From Nonomuraea angiospora (GTDB lineage: Bacteria; Actinomycetota; Actinomycetes; Streptosporangiales; Streptosporangiaceae): a stretch of DNA of 64,000 bases. Below are positions 1 to 9,388 of this stretch, one piece after another (the stretch's first letter is position 1; every line of letters starts with the position of its first letter). Both the position numbers and the translations under genes were made by a program. Location: the NCBI RefSeq assembly GCF_014873145.1, contig NZ_JADBEK010000001.1:2294001-2358000 (forward strand), written 5' to 3'. Under the pieces are notes generated by a model, which did not search any database, was not told the DNA's origin, and saw only the letters and a list, made by a program, of their open reading frames with translations.

Positions 1-74
1 GCACGTCACGGCCTCCTGAGAGCCATCCCCCTGAGCCGGTCCCGCACGTCACCGGCCTCCTGAGAGCCGTCCCC
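1..74. repeat. Imperfect direct repeat at the window edge
   Basis: A block of about 30 bases starting with GCACGTCAC and ending GAGAGCC-TCCCC occurs at 1-30 and again at 44-74, with one inserted base and one substitution. It lies upstream of the first carboxypeptidase gene. Its start may lie outside the window, so the full copy number is unknown. Confidence 0.6.
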
Positions 75-148
75 GCGCCGCCTGGGTCTTGCCGGTTTGG
101 GCAAGTCCGCTTTGAATGTGCCCCATACCGGTGATCCAGGAGGGGCCG

Positions 149-2179
149 ATGCGCGGTGCACGGGCGTCCGCAGTCGTTCTGTTGATCGTTCTCACGACGT
201 TCGTGGCCGCGGAGCCGTCCGTCCCGGCGGTCGCCGGGCCGAGCGACCCGGAGCCGGCCTCGCTGGTCACGCTCTCCGTGCCCGACCGCGCCGCGATGGA
301 GCGGCTGGTGGCCTCGGGAGCCGACCTCACCGAGCGGGTGCGCCCGCAGGCGGACGGCAGCGTCCAGGTGGACGCGGTGGCCACGGCCAGCCAGCTCGCC
401 GCCTACGCCGCGCTCGGCGCGACCCTGGCGCCGGGCACGCCGCCCCAGGCGAAGGCCAAGGTCACCACCGCCCAGGACCAGCTCGTCATCGAGCGGGCCG
501 TCTGGATGAAGTCCCGCGAGGGCTACTTCCTGTCGGTGGAGGCGTCCAGCAGCGCGGGCGAGGCGGCCACGCTCACCGTGACGTGGAAGGGCAAGGGCGG
601 CTCGACCGGGCAGGCGCCGATGGTCGCGTACGTGGACGCGGGCGCGTACCTGGGCCACCAGTTCAGCACCCCGGTGCCCGCCGGCGACCGGCCGCAGTGG
701 GTCACCGTGACCTCCGCCGGCGGCGGCACGGCCGAGGCCAAGGTGCGGGAGTGGCCCGACGGCGACCGGCCGGACCGCGCCGGTCCCGGCTACCAGAAGG
801 ACTTCGTCACCCAGTACATGCCGCCCGCGCAGCTCAACGAGCGGATCAAGGCGCTGCACCGGCGTTACCCCAAGCTCACCGAGCTGATCACGCTGCCGTA
901 CCCGACCAACGGCTACCGGCGGCACGCCCAGGCGCTGATCGGCACGCCGCCCGCCGCCGCCGTCGTGCTCACCTCGGACGCGTACGGCTCCGAGGGCGGC
1001 AACGACGTGGCCGTCGAGCTGGTGAACCCCGGCGCGGCCGGCCGCCCGCTGCAGGTCACCGTGAACGGCAAGCTCATCACGGTCAGCCTGGCCACCGACG
1101 CCTCCGGCGCCCCCGCCAGCACCGCCGCCCAGGTCACCGCCGCGATCAACGCCACCGCGAGCACAGGTGTCAAGGCCGCGACCTACCGCGCCGACGCGGG
1201 CGGCGGCGTCATGGCGCCCGCGCCGCTCACCCAGCTCAGCGACTTCCTCAACGCGCCCGCGAGCGTCTCCCGCGCGCCCGCCCGGGTGCTGGCCCTGCGG
1301 ATCGGCGCCCACCGCGACGGCAGCCGCACCGGCGTGCTGGCCTACGCCCAGGAGCACGCCCGCGAGTGGGTGGCGCCTCTCGTCGTGGTCGAGGCGGCCG
1401 AGCGGCTGCTGCGCAACCACGCCCGTGACCAGGCCACCCGCAGGTTACTGGAGCGCACCGACGTCTTCATCGTGCCGACCGTCAACCCGGACGGCGCCAA
1501 CTACAGCTTCTACGACTTCAACGGCCAGCGGAAGAACCTGACGAACCACTGCCCGCCGCAGCAGTCCGACCCGGCACTGCGCAACACCTGGGGCGTGGAC
1601 GTCAACCGCAACTACGCCGTCGGCTCGCTGTCCGACGGGTACTTCGGCGCCTCGGCCAACTGCCAGAGCGGCACGTACGCGGGCCCCGCCGAGCACTCCG
1701 AGCCCGAGAGCCGCAACGTCATGTGGCTGGCGGAGACGCACCGCAACATCAGGTTCGCCATGAACGTCCACAGCTACGGCGGCTACTTCATGTGGCCGCC
1801 CGGCGCGTACAAGCTCGACGGCCGCGTCGCCCTGCCCAGGCCCACGGACCGGCAGGAGGCGTACTTCATGCGCTCGGCCCGCACGATCGAGCAGGCCATC
1901 GCCGCCGAGCGCGGCACCGTCATCTGGCCGCAGCAGACCGGGCCCGTGACGGACGTGCTCTACTCCGCGGCCGGAAACTCCGCCGACGAGCTCTGGTACG
2001 ACCACGGCGTCTACGGGTGGGACTTCGAGGTGGGCGCCGACCTGTGGGACCCCGGGACGCGGACGTGGCAGGCCGTGGGCTTCCAGCCGCCGTTCACGGA
2101 GGGGCACGCGGAGGCGCTGGAGTTCGCGTCCGGGCTGATCTCGCTGGTGGGGATCGCCGCCGACTACCGGGAACCCTGA
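149..2179 (+). CDS. Secreted M14 zinc carboxypeptidase
   Basis: This is a 676-residue exported metallocarboxypeptidase that should remove C-terminal residues from peptides outside the cell. The start at 149 is preferred over an in-frame ATG at 116 because AGGAGG sits just upstream and an N-terminal signal peptide (RGARASAVVLLIVLTTFVAA) follows at once. The M14 zinc ligands are visible as HAREW (H403, E406) and the later His of NVHSYGG. The general-base Glu lies near the end in WDFEVGADLW. Between the N-terminal part and the catalytic core is an inserted stretch of about 80 residues (roughly 267-350) that looks like a beta-rich fibre-type module. A second, diverged M14 gene follows after 23 bases, so the two are probably co-transcribed. 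The family call is firm; the substrate is unknown. Confidence 0.92.
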   Translation: MRGARASAVVLLIVLTTFVAAEPSVPAVAGPSDPEPASLVTLSVPDRAAMERLVASGADLTERVRPQADGSVQVDAVATASQLAAYAALGATLAPGTPPQAKAKVTTAQDQLVIERAVWMKSREGYFLSVEASSSAGEAATLTVTWKGKGGSTGQAPMVAYVDAGAYLGHQFSTPVPAGDRPQWVTVTSAGGGTAEAKVREWPDGDRPDRAGPGYQKDFVTQYMPPAQLNERIKALHRRYPKLTELITLPYPTNGYRRHAQALIGTPPAAAVVLTSDAYGSEGGNDVAVELVNPGAAGRPLQVTVNGKLITVSLATDASGAPASTAAQVTAAINATASTGVKAATYRADAGGGVMAPAPLTQLSDFLNAPASVSRAPARVLALRIGAHRDGSRTGVLAYAQEHAREWVAPLVVVEAAERLLRNHARDQATRRLLERTDVFIVPTVNPDGANYSFYDFNGQRKNLTNHCPPQQSDPALRNTWGVDVNRNYAVGSLSDGYFGASANCQSGTYAGPAEHSEPESRNVMWLAETHRNIRFAMNVHSYGGYFMWPPGAYKLDGRVALPRPTDRQEAYFMRSARTIEQAIAAERGTVIWPQQTGPVTDVLYSAAGNSADELWYDHGVYGWDFEVGADLWDPGTRTWQAVGFQPPFTEGHAEALEFASGLISLVGIAADYREP

Positions 2180-2202
2180 TCCGCGCCCTCTGGAGGACTT
2201 CC

Positions 2203-4785
2203 TTGCGCCTGCCCCCTGCCCTGCTCCCCGCTCTGCTCCCGGCTCTGCTCACTGCGCTCCTCGTCATCCCGCTCGTCCCGCACGCGGTGTCGGCCGACCC
2301 GGTCGCGCCGCCGGCCCCCGCCGTGCGCGACTTCGGCAACGGCCCGGAGCGGAACGAGGTCGCCGCCGACGTGCCCGAGCGGGCCGAGGCGCGGACGGCC
2401 GCCCAGGCCGAGCAGCCCGGCACCCTGTCGCACGACCGGGGCTACCCCCGCCGCACCCGGCTGCCGGTGCCCCCCGAGAACCCGGCCGACGCCTCGATCA
2501 AGCTGGGCCTGGTGCCCCACCACGGCATCGCGCCCCGGCTGAACGACCTCCAGCAGCGCGGCGACCGGGTCAGCGCCCAGGTCGTCGGCCGCTCGTACGG
2601 GGGCCGCGACCTCTACCTGGTGACGGTCACCGCGCCGGAGAGCGCCGCCGAGACGCGCGAGCAGGAGCGCATCCGCGAGCGCATCGAGAACGACCCGGCC
2701 GCCGCCGCCCGCGACCGGAAGCTGGTCAGGACGTACAAGGCGCCGGTGTTCGTCAACGCCAACATCCACGGCAACGAGTGGGAGGGCACCGACGCCGCCC
2801 TGCGCGTCATCGAGGAGCTCGCCACCAGCAAGGATCCCGGGATCGCCGACCTGCTGGCGCGTACCCGCCTGTACTTCAACGTCACCGCCAACCCCGACGG
2901 CCGCGTCAGCGGCGTGCGCCAGAACGGCGCCGGGTTCGACCTGAACCGCGACTTCGTCACCGCCTCCCAGCCGGAGGTGCGGGCGATGCGCCAGATCATG
3001 ATCGACGCCCAGCCGGTCACCGTGATGGACCTGCACGGCTACGTCAACGGCACGCTCATCGAGCCGACCACGCCGCCGCACGGCGCCAACTACGAGTACG
3101 ACCTGTTCATCCAGAACGCCTACGCCAACGGCCTCGGCATGGAGGCCGCCGTGAACGGGCTGGGCTACACCGCCGAGAAGGACGGCGTGTACCCGGCGCA
3201 GATCCCGTTCCGCGACTCCGCGGAGGGCTGGGACGACTGGCCGCCGATCTTCACCCCGCAGTACGCGCCCTTCCACGGGGCGGTGGCGACGCACACCGTC
3301 GAGATCCCGCTGCGGGTCAACGGCTCCGACTACACCCAGCAGCCGGTCGAGGAGCTGCGCCGCCGCTCCGCGATCAACACCGACGTGGCCGCCGCCGCCA
3401 TCAGGGCCACCTACGCCTTCGTACGCGACCGGCACGACAAGCTGATCGCCGACCAGATCGAGGTGTTCCGGCGGGGCACGGCCGGGGAGCCGTCGAAGGC
3501 GGTGCCGCTCGGCATCGTGCCCGGGTTCGGGCCGGAGGACGTCTACACCACCACCTTCCCCCGGGCGTACGTCATCACCGGCCGGCGCTCGGAGGCGGCC
3601 GCCGCGCGCCTGGTGGACCACCTGATCGCGAACGACGTGCGGGTCGAGCGGGCCAGGCAGGCGTTCCGGGCGGACGGCAGGACGTATCCGGCCGGGTCGT
3701 ACGTGGTGGACATGCGCCAGCCGAAGCGCGGCCTGGCCAACGTCATGCTGGAGGCGGGCGCGGACATCTCGCCCAGGGTGGACGCCATGTACGACATCTC
3801 CGGCTGGAGCCACAGCCTGCTCTGGGGCGCCGGCGTGGACGCCGTCACGTCCCTGCGCGTGCGGGCCGACCCGGTCAAGGCCGCCGCGCCGACCGGATCC
3901 GTGCCCCGCACGCCCGGGGCGCTCGCGCTCAAGGTGGCCGACGCCAAGGACGTCCTCGCCCTGAACGACCTCCTGGCCCAGGGCACGGCGGTGACCTGGG
4001 CGGACGGCGCGGCCATCGTGCCCGCCACGGCGCGCCCGGCCGCCCGCGCGGTCGCGGACCGCTACGGCGTCGCCTTCACCCCGGCGGGCACCCCTGCGGG
4101 CACGCCGCTCTCGCGGGTCAGGATCGCCGCCGCCGCCTCGGCCGACGAGCTGTTCACGCTGCGCGAGCTGGGCTTCGCCGTCACCCCCGTCTCCACGGCG
4201 GCCCTCAACGCGGGCTACGACTGGAGCGGGACCGACGTGCTGTTCGTCTCCAGCGGGCTGAGCTACACCGCGCTCAACCCGGCGGCCAGGGCGGCGCTGG
4301 ACGCGTTCCTGACCACCGGCGGCGTGATCGCCCGTGGCGGCACCGGCGCGGCCTTCAACGCCGCCGCCGGGCTGCTCACCGCGACCGCCGTCGCGGGCCG
4401 CGGCGACGCCAACGGCGTCGTACGCGTGCGCTCCACGGGCGGCCCAGTGAGCGGGCAGGTGGGCGGCGGATCGCCGGACCACTCGTTCGTGTACTCGCCG
4501 CGCTGGTTCACCGGCCTCGGGCCGGAGGTCACGGTCGAGCAGTCGTACGCGGCCGAGGGCCCGCTGGTCTCCGGCCACTGGCGGCCCGACGCCGGCGGGA
4601 GCGGCGGCCAGGACGCCGCCAGGGGCCAGGCCGCCGTGGTCAGCGGCAGGGACGAGCGGGGCGCGGCCGTGGTGCTGTTCGGCACGGAGCCGATGTTCCG
4701 CAACCACCCCAAGGGGCTGTTCCCGCAGGTGGCCAGGGCCCTGTACTGGGCCTCCTCGGTCACCGGCGCGGCCGTCAAGGGGTAG
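2203..4785 (+). CDS. Secreted M14 family metallopeptidase, large form
   Basis: An 860-residue exported peptidase. The start is a TTG at 2203, with GGAGG seven bases upstream, and it opens directly into a signal peptide (repeated PALL). Longer in-frame starts lie inside the previous gene. The M14 metal site is HGNEWEG (H189, E192) with a downstream His in MDLHGYVNG (H278). A Glu in HTVEIPLR (E367) is the likely general base. The C-terminal 400 residues are not catalytic and include a stretch resembling a glutamine-amidotransferase-like or sugar-binding fold seen in large actinobacterial M14 proteins. It is tandem with the smaller M14 gene and converges on the oxidase gene, overlapping it by 11 bases. 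Both peptidases probably serve peptide scavenging. Confidence 0.9.
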   Translation: MRLPPALLPALLPALLTALLVIPLVPHAVSADPVAPPAPAVRDFGNGPERNEVAADVPERAEARTAAQAEQPGTLSHDRGYPRRTRLPVPPENPADASIKLGLVPHHGIAPRLNDLQQRGDRVSAQVVGRSYGGRDLYLVTVTAPESAAETREQERIRERIENDPAAAARDRKLVRTYKAPVFVNANIHGNEWEGTDAALRVIEELATSKDPGIADLLARTRLYFNVTANPDGRVSGVRQNGAGFDLNRDFVTASQPEVRAMRQIMIDAQPVTVMDLHGYVNGTLIEPTTPPHGANYEYDLFIQNAYANGLGMEAAVNGLGYTAEKDGVYPAQIPFRDSAEGWDDWPPIFTPQYAPFHGAVATHTVEIPLRVNGSDYTQQPVEELRRRSAINTDVAAAAIRATYAFVRDRHDKLIADQIEVFRRGTAGEPSKAVPLGIVPGFGPEDVYTTTFPRAYVITGRRSEAAAARLVDHLIANDVRVERARQAFRADGRTYPAGSYVVDMRQPKRGLANVMLEAGADISPRVDAMYDISGWSHSLLWGAGVDAVTSLRVRADPVKAAAPTGSVPRTPGALALKVADAKDVLALNDLLAQGTAVTWADGAAIVPATARPAARAVADRYGVAFTPAGTPAGTPLSRVRIAAAASADELFTLRELGFAVTPVSTAALNAGYDWSGTDVLFVSSGLSYTALNPAARAALDAFLTTGGVIARGGTGAAFNAAAGLLTATAVAGRGDANGVVRVRSTGGPVSGQVGGGSPDHSFVYSPRWFTGLGPEVTVEQSYAAEGPLVSGHWRPDAGGSGGQDAARGQAAVVSGRDERGAAVVLFGTEPMFRNHPKGLFPQVARALYWASSVTGAAVKG

Positions 4786-7585
4786 TGACCCGGTCCAGCA
4801 GCTCCAGGAGGTGGTGGTACGGCCTGCCGGTGGCGCGGGTCAGGCCGAGCTCGCACGTGCGGTTGACCGAGGCGTGGGCGGCGAAGTCCTCCCGCGCCAC
4901 GGCGGCGGCCTCCGCCCGGGTGGCGGAGGCGGTCAGCTCGGGGTGGAGCAGGCCGCGGTCGCCGGCGAAGGCGCAGCACTGCCAGCCGTCCGGCACGACG
5001 ACCCGTTCGGCGACCGTCTCGGCGACGCGGGTGATGGCGGCGTCGAGGCCGAGCCGGGTCGAGGAGCAGGTCGGGTGCAGGGCCAGCGAGGGCAGCCGGC
5101 GCGCCTCGGGCAGGCGCGGCAGGAGGTGCTCGGCCGTGAAGGCGACCGCGTCGAGCACCCGGACGGCGGGTGAGGCCGCGGCGGTGAGGCGCTCGAAGCC
5201 CTCGGTGCAGGAGGCGGCGTCGCTGACGACCGGGATGCGGCCGCCGTCCGTGGCCGTCGCCAGCGCGTCCCGGACCCGGCGGCGCATCACCTCGTAGCCG
5301 TCGGTGAGGCCCTTCGACGACCAGGGCGTGCCGCAGCACAGACTGCCGATCCCGTCGGGCACGCGCAGCCGCACGCCCGCCCGCTCGGCCAGGCTCAGCA
5401 GCGCGGCCATCGCGCCGGGGCCGCCCTCGGCCGGGGCGAACAGGGTGTTCAGGCAGGACGGGACGAACACGGCGTCGGCGTCCTCGGCCGGGGCCGGGCG
5501 GCGGGGCGTCCCGCCCCGGGGCAGGTCGCGGCTCCACTGCGGGACGGCGTCCTGGCCCGCCACGGCGCGGGCGGCCCTGCTGGCGCCCTCGGCGAGCGAG
5601 GCCGGGGCCGCGGCGGCGGCGTCGAGCGCCAGGTCCAGGGCGCGGGTCACGCCGTTCCAGTGCTTGGCGGCCGACTTCCAGCCCGCGCGGGCGGCGCGGC
5701 CGTGGCGCTCTTCGCGCAGGCGTTTGGTCAGGTCGCCGGTGTTGATGAGGACGGGGCAGGCGGTGGCGCACATGCCGTCCACGGCGCAGGTGTCCACGGC
5801 GTCGTAGCCGTACTCCTCCTCCAGCCGCTCCGCCAGCGCGTGGTCGCCCGCCTCCCGGGCGGCGGCCAGCTCCCGGCGCAGCACGATGCGCTGGCGGGGC
5901 GTGGTGGTCAGGTCGCGGCTGGGGCAGACGGGCTCGCAGTAGCCGCACTCCACGCACCGGTCGACCTCGGGCTCGACGGTGACGACGCTCTTGAGGTCGC
6001 GCAGGTGGGCGTGCGGGTCGTCGGTGAGGACGACGCCCGGGTTGAGCGTGCCCGCCGGGTCGCACAGGCGCTTGACCTCGCGCATCACCTCGAACAGCTC
6101 GTCGCCGTACTGGCGGCGGACGAACGGGGCCATGACGCGGCCGGTGCCGTGCTCGGCCTTGAGCGTGCCGCCCCGGTCGAGCACCGCGGCGACCATGTCC
6201 TCGGTGAAGTCGGCGTAGCGCTCCAGGTCGGTGTCGAAGCGCTCGTTGAGCATGAAGTGCAGGTTGCCGTCCTTGGCGTGGCCGAAGATGACGCTGCGCT
6301 CGTAGCTGTGCTTGGCGAACAGGCCGGCCAGGTCGTCGCACAGGTCGGCCAGGACGGGCACCGGGACGGCGACGTCCTCCAGGAGCGCGGTGGTGCCGCT
6401 GGGGCGGGCGCCGGCGACGGAGGCGTACAGGCCCTTGCGGATGTGCCAGAGCGCGGCCCGGCCGCCCGCGTCCCTGCTCAGCCGCGCCGGGGCGGCCAGG
6501 TCGAGCGTGGGGAACAGCCGCTCGGCCGTGCGCTCGTGCTCGGCGAGCGGTTCGGGGTCCGACTCCTGCCACTCGACCAGGAGCGCGGCGTGGTCCCGCA
6601 CGGTCAGCGTGCGCAGCACGTCGTCGGCCTTGGGGTCGCGCTGGGCCACCCGCAGGGACTCGGCGTCCAGCAGCTCGACGGCGGCGGGGCCGGCGGAGAC
6701 GAGCTGCGGCATCGCCGCCATCGCCCGACGCAGCGTGGGGAAGACGAGCAGGCCGGTCGCGGCCAGGCGGTGGGCCGGGACCGTGCGCAGGACGGCCTGC
6801 GCGACGAAGCCCAGGGTCCCCTCGCTGCCGATCGCGAGGTGGGCGAGGATCTGCGCGGGCGTGTCGTGGTCGAGGAAGCTGTTGAGGCCGTACCCCATGG
6901 TGTTCTTCAGGGCGAACTGGGCGGTGACCCGCCGCACCGACTCCGGGTTGCCGCGGACCCGGTCGCGCAGCCGTTCCAGGCCCTGCGCCAGCTCGGGCTC
7001 CAGGGCGCGCAGCCGCGCGTCGGCATCGGGGGCGGCGGTGTCGACGACGGTGCCGCTGGGCAGCACGAGGACCAGCGACTCCAGCGTCCGGTACGTGTTG
7101 GCGTGCGTGCCGCAGGTCATGCCGCTGGAGTTGTTGGCGACGACGCCGCCGATCGTGCAGGCCGACTCGCTGGCCGGGTCGGGGCCGAGCTTGCGGCCGT
7201 GGGCGGCCAGCCGGGCGTTGACCTGGCGCAGCACGGCGCCCGGCTGCACGCGGACCCGGGCGCCGCCGTCGAGCACCTCGATGCCGCGGAAGTGCCGCCG
7301 GGTGTCGACCAGCAGGTGCTCGCTCACGCCCTGCCCGCTCAGGCTGGTGCCGCCGGAGCGGAACGTCAGCGGCAGCCCGGCCCGCATGAGCGCCGCCACC
7401 TGCTCGGCACTCTCCGGCACCAGGACCGCCTGCGGGGTGAGCAGGTAGTGGGAGGCGTCATGGGCCATGCCGAGCCGGTCGGTGGCCCGCGTACGGGTGA
7501 TCCCGGGCACGGCGGCCTCGACCGCCGCCAGGACGGCGGGGTCCGGGGCGGTCAGCCGCTGCTTCTCGGAATGGGTGACGCTCAT
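4775..7585 (-). CDS. FAD-binding and (Fe-S)-binding oxidoreductase (GlcD/GlpC-type fusion)
   Basis: A 936-residue fusion of an FAD-linked 2-hydroxyacid dehydrogenase with an Fe-S electron-transfer module. The N-terminal PCMH-type FAD domain is seen at FRSGGTSLSGQ (about residue 85). A C-terminal FAD-oxidase cap domain follows. Two 4Fe-4S cysteine clusters come next: CVECGYCEPVCP (about 543) and CAVDGMCATACP (about 605). A CCG-type domain follows, with LCCGTPW and CCAFAGDRG. This layout fits membrane-associated D-lactate, glycolate or D-2-hydroxyglutarate dehydrogenases that pass electrons to the quinone pool. It follows the fumarylacetoacetase-like gene after 8 bases, so it is the last gene of an IclR-controlled operon. 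The substrate cannot be fixed from sequence. Confidence 0.9.
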   Translation of the reverse strand: MSVTHSEKQRLTAPDPAVLAAVEAAVPGITRTRATDRLGMAHDASHYLLTPQAVLVPESAEQVAALMRAGLPLTFRSGGTSLSGQGVSEHLLVDTRRHFRGIEVLDGGARVRVQPGAVLRQVNARLAAHGRKLGPDPASESACTIGGVVANNSSGMTCGTHANTYRTLESLVLVLPSGTVVDTAAPDADARLRALEPELAQGLERLRDRVRGNPESVRRVTAQFALKNTMGYGLNSFLDHDTPAQILAHLAIGSEGTLGFVAQAVLRTVPAHRLAATGLLVFPTLRRAMAAMPQLVSAGPAAVELLDAESLRVAQRDPKADDVLRTLTVRDHAALLVEWQESDPEPLAEHERTAERLFPTLDLAAPARLSRDAGGRAALWHIRKGLYASVAGARPSGTTALLEDVAVPVPVLADLCDDLAGLFAKHSYERSVIFGHAKDGNLHFMLNERFDTDLERYADFTEDMVAAVLDRGGTLKAEHGTGRVMAPFVRRQYGDELFEVMREVKRLCDPAGTLNPGVVLTDDPHAHLRDLKSVVTVEPEVDRCVECGYCEPVCPSRDLTTTPRQRIVLRRELAAAREAGDHALAERLEEEYGYDAVDTCAVDGMCATACPVLINTGDLTKRLREERHGRAARAGWKSAAKHWNGVTRALDLALDAAAAAPASLAEGASRAARAVAGQDAVPQWSRDLPRGGTPRRPAPAEDADAVFVPSCLNTLFAPAEGGPGAMAALLSLAERAGVRLRVPDGIGSLCCGTPWSSKGLTDGYEVMRRRVRDALATATDGGRIPVVSDAASCTEGFERLTAAASPAVRVLDAVAFTAEHLLPRLPEARRLPSLALHPTCSSTRLGLDAAITRVAETVAERVVVPDGWQCCAFAGDRGLLHPELTASATRAEAAAVAREDFAAHASVNRTCELGLTRATGRPYHHLLELLDRVTTP

Positions 7586-7593
7586 GCCTGTCC

Positions 7594-8442
7594 TTACCTC
7601 GGGCCCAGAACCTGCTGGCGCTGGCTGCCGAGCCTGTCGATGCCGAGCTCGATGACGTCGCCGGGCTGGAGCCAGATGGGCGGGTTGTGCCCCATGCCGA
7701 CGCCGGGCGGGGTGCCGGTGTTGATCAGGTCACCCGGCTCCAGCACCATGAACTGGCTCAGGTGGTGCACGATGAGATACGGGTCGAAGATCATGGTCTT
7801 GGTGGTGCCGGTCTGGCGGCGCACGCCGTTGACGTCGAGCCACATGCCCAGGTTCTTGACGTCGGGGATCTCGTCCGGGGTGACCAGCCAGGGGCCGGCC
7901 GGGTTGAAGGTCTCGGCGGACTTGCCCTTGGACCACTGGCCGCCGCGCTCCATCTGGAAGGCGCGCTCGCTGACGTCGTTGACCACGCAGTAGCCGGCGA
8001 TGGCGCCGGCCGCCTCCTCCACGGAGTCCAGGTAGGAGGTGCGCCGGCCGATGACGATGCCGAGCTCGACCTCCCAGTCTGTCTTCGTGGAGCCGCGCGG
8101 GATGCGCACCTCGTCGTACGGGCCGATCAGGGTGTTGGGCGACTTGGTGAACAGGATCGGCTCGGCCGGGACGGCCTGGCCGGTCTCGGCGGCGTGGTCG
8201 CTGTAGTTCAGGCCGATGCACAGGATCTGGTGCGGCCGGGCGATCGGCGCGCCGACGCGCTCACCGGCGAACTCGCGCGCGTCGCCCCGGGCGACCCGGT
8301 CCGCCAGCAGCGCGGCGCCGCCCGCTGCGAAGAAGCGCTCGTCGAAGTCGGGCGTGACGTCCGAGACGTCGATGTAGTGGGACTCGTCCACGCGGACGAC
8401 GGGCTTCTCGGCGCCGGGCGCGCCGATGCGCATCAGGTACAA
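7594..8442 (-). CDS. Fumarylacetoacetate hydrolase family protein
   Basis: A 282-residue FAH-superfamily enzyme. These metal-dependent enzymes hydrolyse or decarboxylate 2,4-diketo or acylpyruvate intermediates of sugar-acid and aromatic breakdown. Family signatures are GLNYSDHA, FTKSPNTLIGPYDEVRIP, the metal-binding DWEVELGIVIG and NTGTPPGVGMG. The start is the TTG at 8442: GGAG lies six bases upstream, whereas the ATG at 8433 is too far from it. The gene sits between an IclR regulator and a 2-hydroxyacid oxidase on one strand. This suggests a short catabolic route such as L-fucose, L-rhamnose or a related 2-keto-3-deoxy acid, but that assignment is inference. Confidence 0.92.
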   Translation of the reverse strand: MYLMRIGAPGAEKPVVRVDESHYIDVSDVTPDFDERFFAAGGAALLADRVARGDAREFAGERVGAPIARPHQILCIGLNYSDHAAETGQAVPAEPILFTKSPNTLIGPYDEVRIPRGSTKTDWEVELGIVIGRRTSYLDSVEEAAGAIAGYCVVNDVSERAFQMERGGQWSKGKSAETFNPAGPWLVTPDEIPDVKNLGMWLDVNGVRRQTGTTKTMIFDPYLIVHHLSQFMVLEPGDLINTGTPPGVGMGHNPPIWLQPGDVIELGIDRLGSQRQQVLGPR

Positions 8443-8467
8443 CGCATTCTCCGTGTTCGGATCGGGA

Positions 8468-8539
8468 GGGTACGGGCGAGGTTCACGAGGTCTCCCGCCC
8501 GGCGGGTACGGGCGAGGTTCACGACGTCTCCCGCCCGGC
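8468..8539. repeat. Two tandem 36-bp units at the 3' end of the IclR gene
   Basis: Units 8468-8503 and 8504-8539 are identical except at one position (GAGG against GACG). The second unit contains the last codons and stop of the IclR gene. The first is therefore a duplicated gene end placed between the IclR gene and the FAH start. Confidence 0.85.
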
Positions 8540-9289
8540 GACGATGCCGCGGATGGCCGGCAGGTCGTCGACGAGCGACTTCAGCGGCGTCCGGTAGGCC
8601 AGCCCGCTGACGCTGACGGCGCCGCTGGGCACGGTGGGCGAGGTCAGGTAGGCCAGGACCGCCACGCAGTTGACGCCCGGCTCGTTCTCCTGGTCGTCCA
8701 CGGCGTAGCCCAGCTCGCGGATGCGCACGAGCTCGGCGTGCAGCCGCTCCACCGTGCCGATCGAGCGCTCGGTCGGCAGCTCCAGTCGCCGCTCCCCCAC
8801 CCACTCGCGCACCGCGTCCTCGGTGCGCAGGGCGTCGGCGAGCAGCGCCTTGCCGACGGCGGTGCAGTGTGCCGGGTTGCGGCCCCCGACGACGGAGGTC
8901 AGGCGGACGGCCCCGTCGGACGGGTCGAGCTTGGACCGGTAGACGACCGAGGTCCCCTCCAGCACCGCGTAGTGCACGGTCTCGCCGTAGCGCTCGCACA
9001 GGGTTCGCAGGATCGGCGTGACCCGGACGTGGTCCGGCCGGGCCTCGTGGTGGGCGAAGGCCATCCGCAGGAACTCGTCGCCGAGCACGTACCGCCCGTG
9101 GCCGTGCTGGGCCGCGAATCCGGCGCGGCGCAGCGACGCGAGGGCGCGGTGCACCGTCGGCTTGGGGCTGGCCACCGCTCGGGCCATCTCCTCCAAGCCG
9201 ATACCGTCGGGGTGGCGAGCCAGCTCGGCCAGGACCGCGAGCACGCGGTCGGATCCGACGAGCTTCGACTCGGCAGCCATCTCGGACAT
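8519..9289 (-). CDS. IclR family transcriptional regulator
   Basis: A 256-residue IclR regulator with an N-terminal winged helix (LAELARHPDGIGLEEMARAVASP-type, with KPTVHRAL as the recognition helix). The C-terminal effector-binding domain carries the typical NPAHCTAVGKALLA stretch. It is the first gene of a run with the FAH-like enzyme and the FAD/Fe-S oxidase and most likely controls them in response to the substrate or an intermediate. Starts at 9289 and 9280 are both possible. A short inverted repeat lies directly upstream, suggesting self-control. The last codons and stop are part of a 36-bp tandem duplication. Confidence 0.92.
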   Translation of the reverse strand: MSEMAAESKLVGSDRVLAVLAELARHPDGIGLEEMARAVASPKPTVHRALASLRRAGFAAQHGHGRYVLGDEFLRMAFAHHEARPDHVRVTPILRTLCERYGETVHYAVLEGTSVVYRSKLDPSDGAVRLTSVVGGRNPAHCTAVGKALLADALRTEDAVREWVGERRLELPTERSIGTVERLHAELVRIRELGYAVDDQENEPGVNCVAVLAYLTSPTVPSGAVSVSGLAYRTPLKSLVDDLPAIRGIVAGRETS

Positions 9290-9294
9290 CTTCC

Positions 9295-9313
9295 GAACGT
9301 TAGACCATCGTTC
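9295..9313. promoter_or_regulatory. Inverted repeat upstream of the IclR gene
   Basis: GAACG at 9295-9299 and CGTTC at 9309-9313 form a dyad with a 9-base spacer, six bases upstream of the 9289 start. TTCCGAA also occurs twice here as a direct repeat. It is a plausible IclR autoregulatory site, by position and symmetry only. Confidence 0.4.
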
Positions 9314-9388
9314 CGAAAAATGAAAGTTGGCCCCCTGTCCGGGCCCTCACTTCAGCGGCGCCGGCTTGAACACGCCCAGGACTCCCGA

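Noticed and set aside
42..385. Minus-strand frame of 111 residues
   Set aside because: It overlaps the carboxypeptidase gene antisense and has low-complexity Thr/Ser/Arg content typical of shadow frames.
2164..4707. 847-residue minus-strand frame across the second M14 gene
   Set aside because: It is an antisense shadow in GC-rich DNA with no domain pattern; the plus-strand frame has complete M14 motifs.
5660..7993. 777-residue plus-strand frame
   Set aside because: It is a mirror of the Fe-S oxidase and FAH genes, which carry clear motifs on the other strand.
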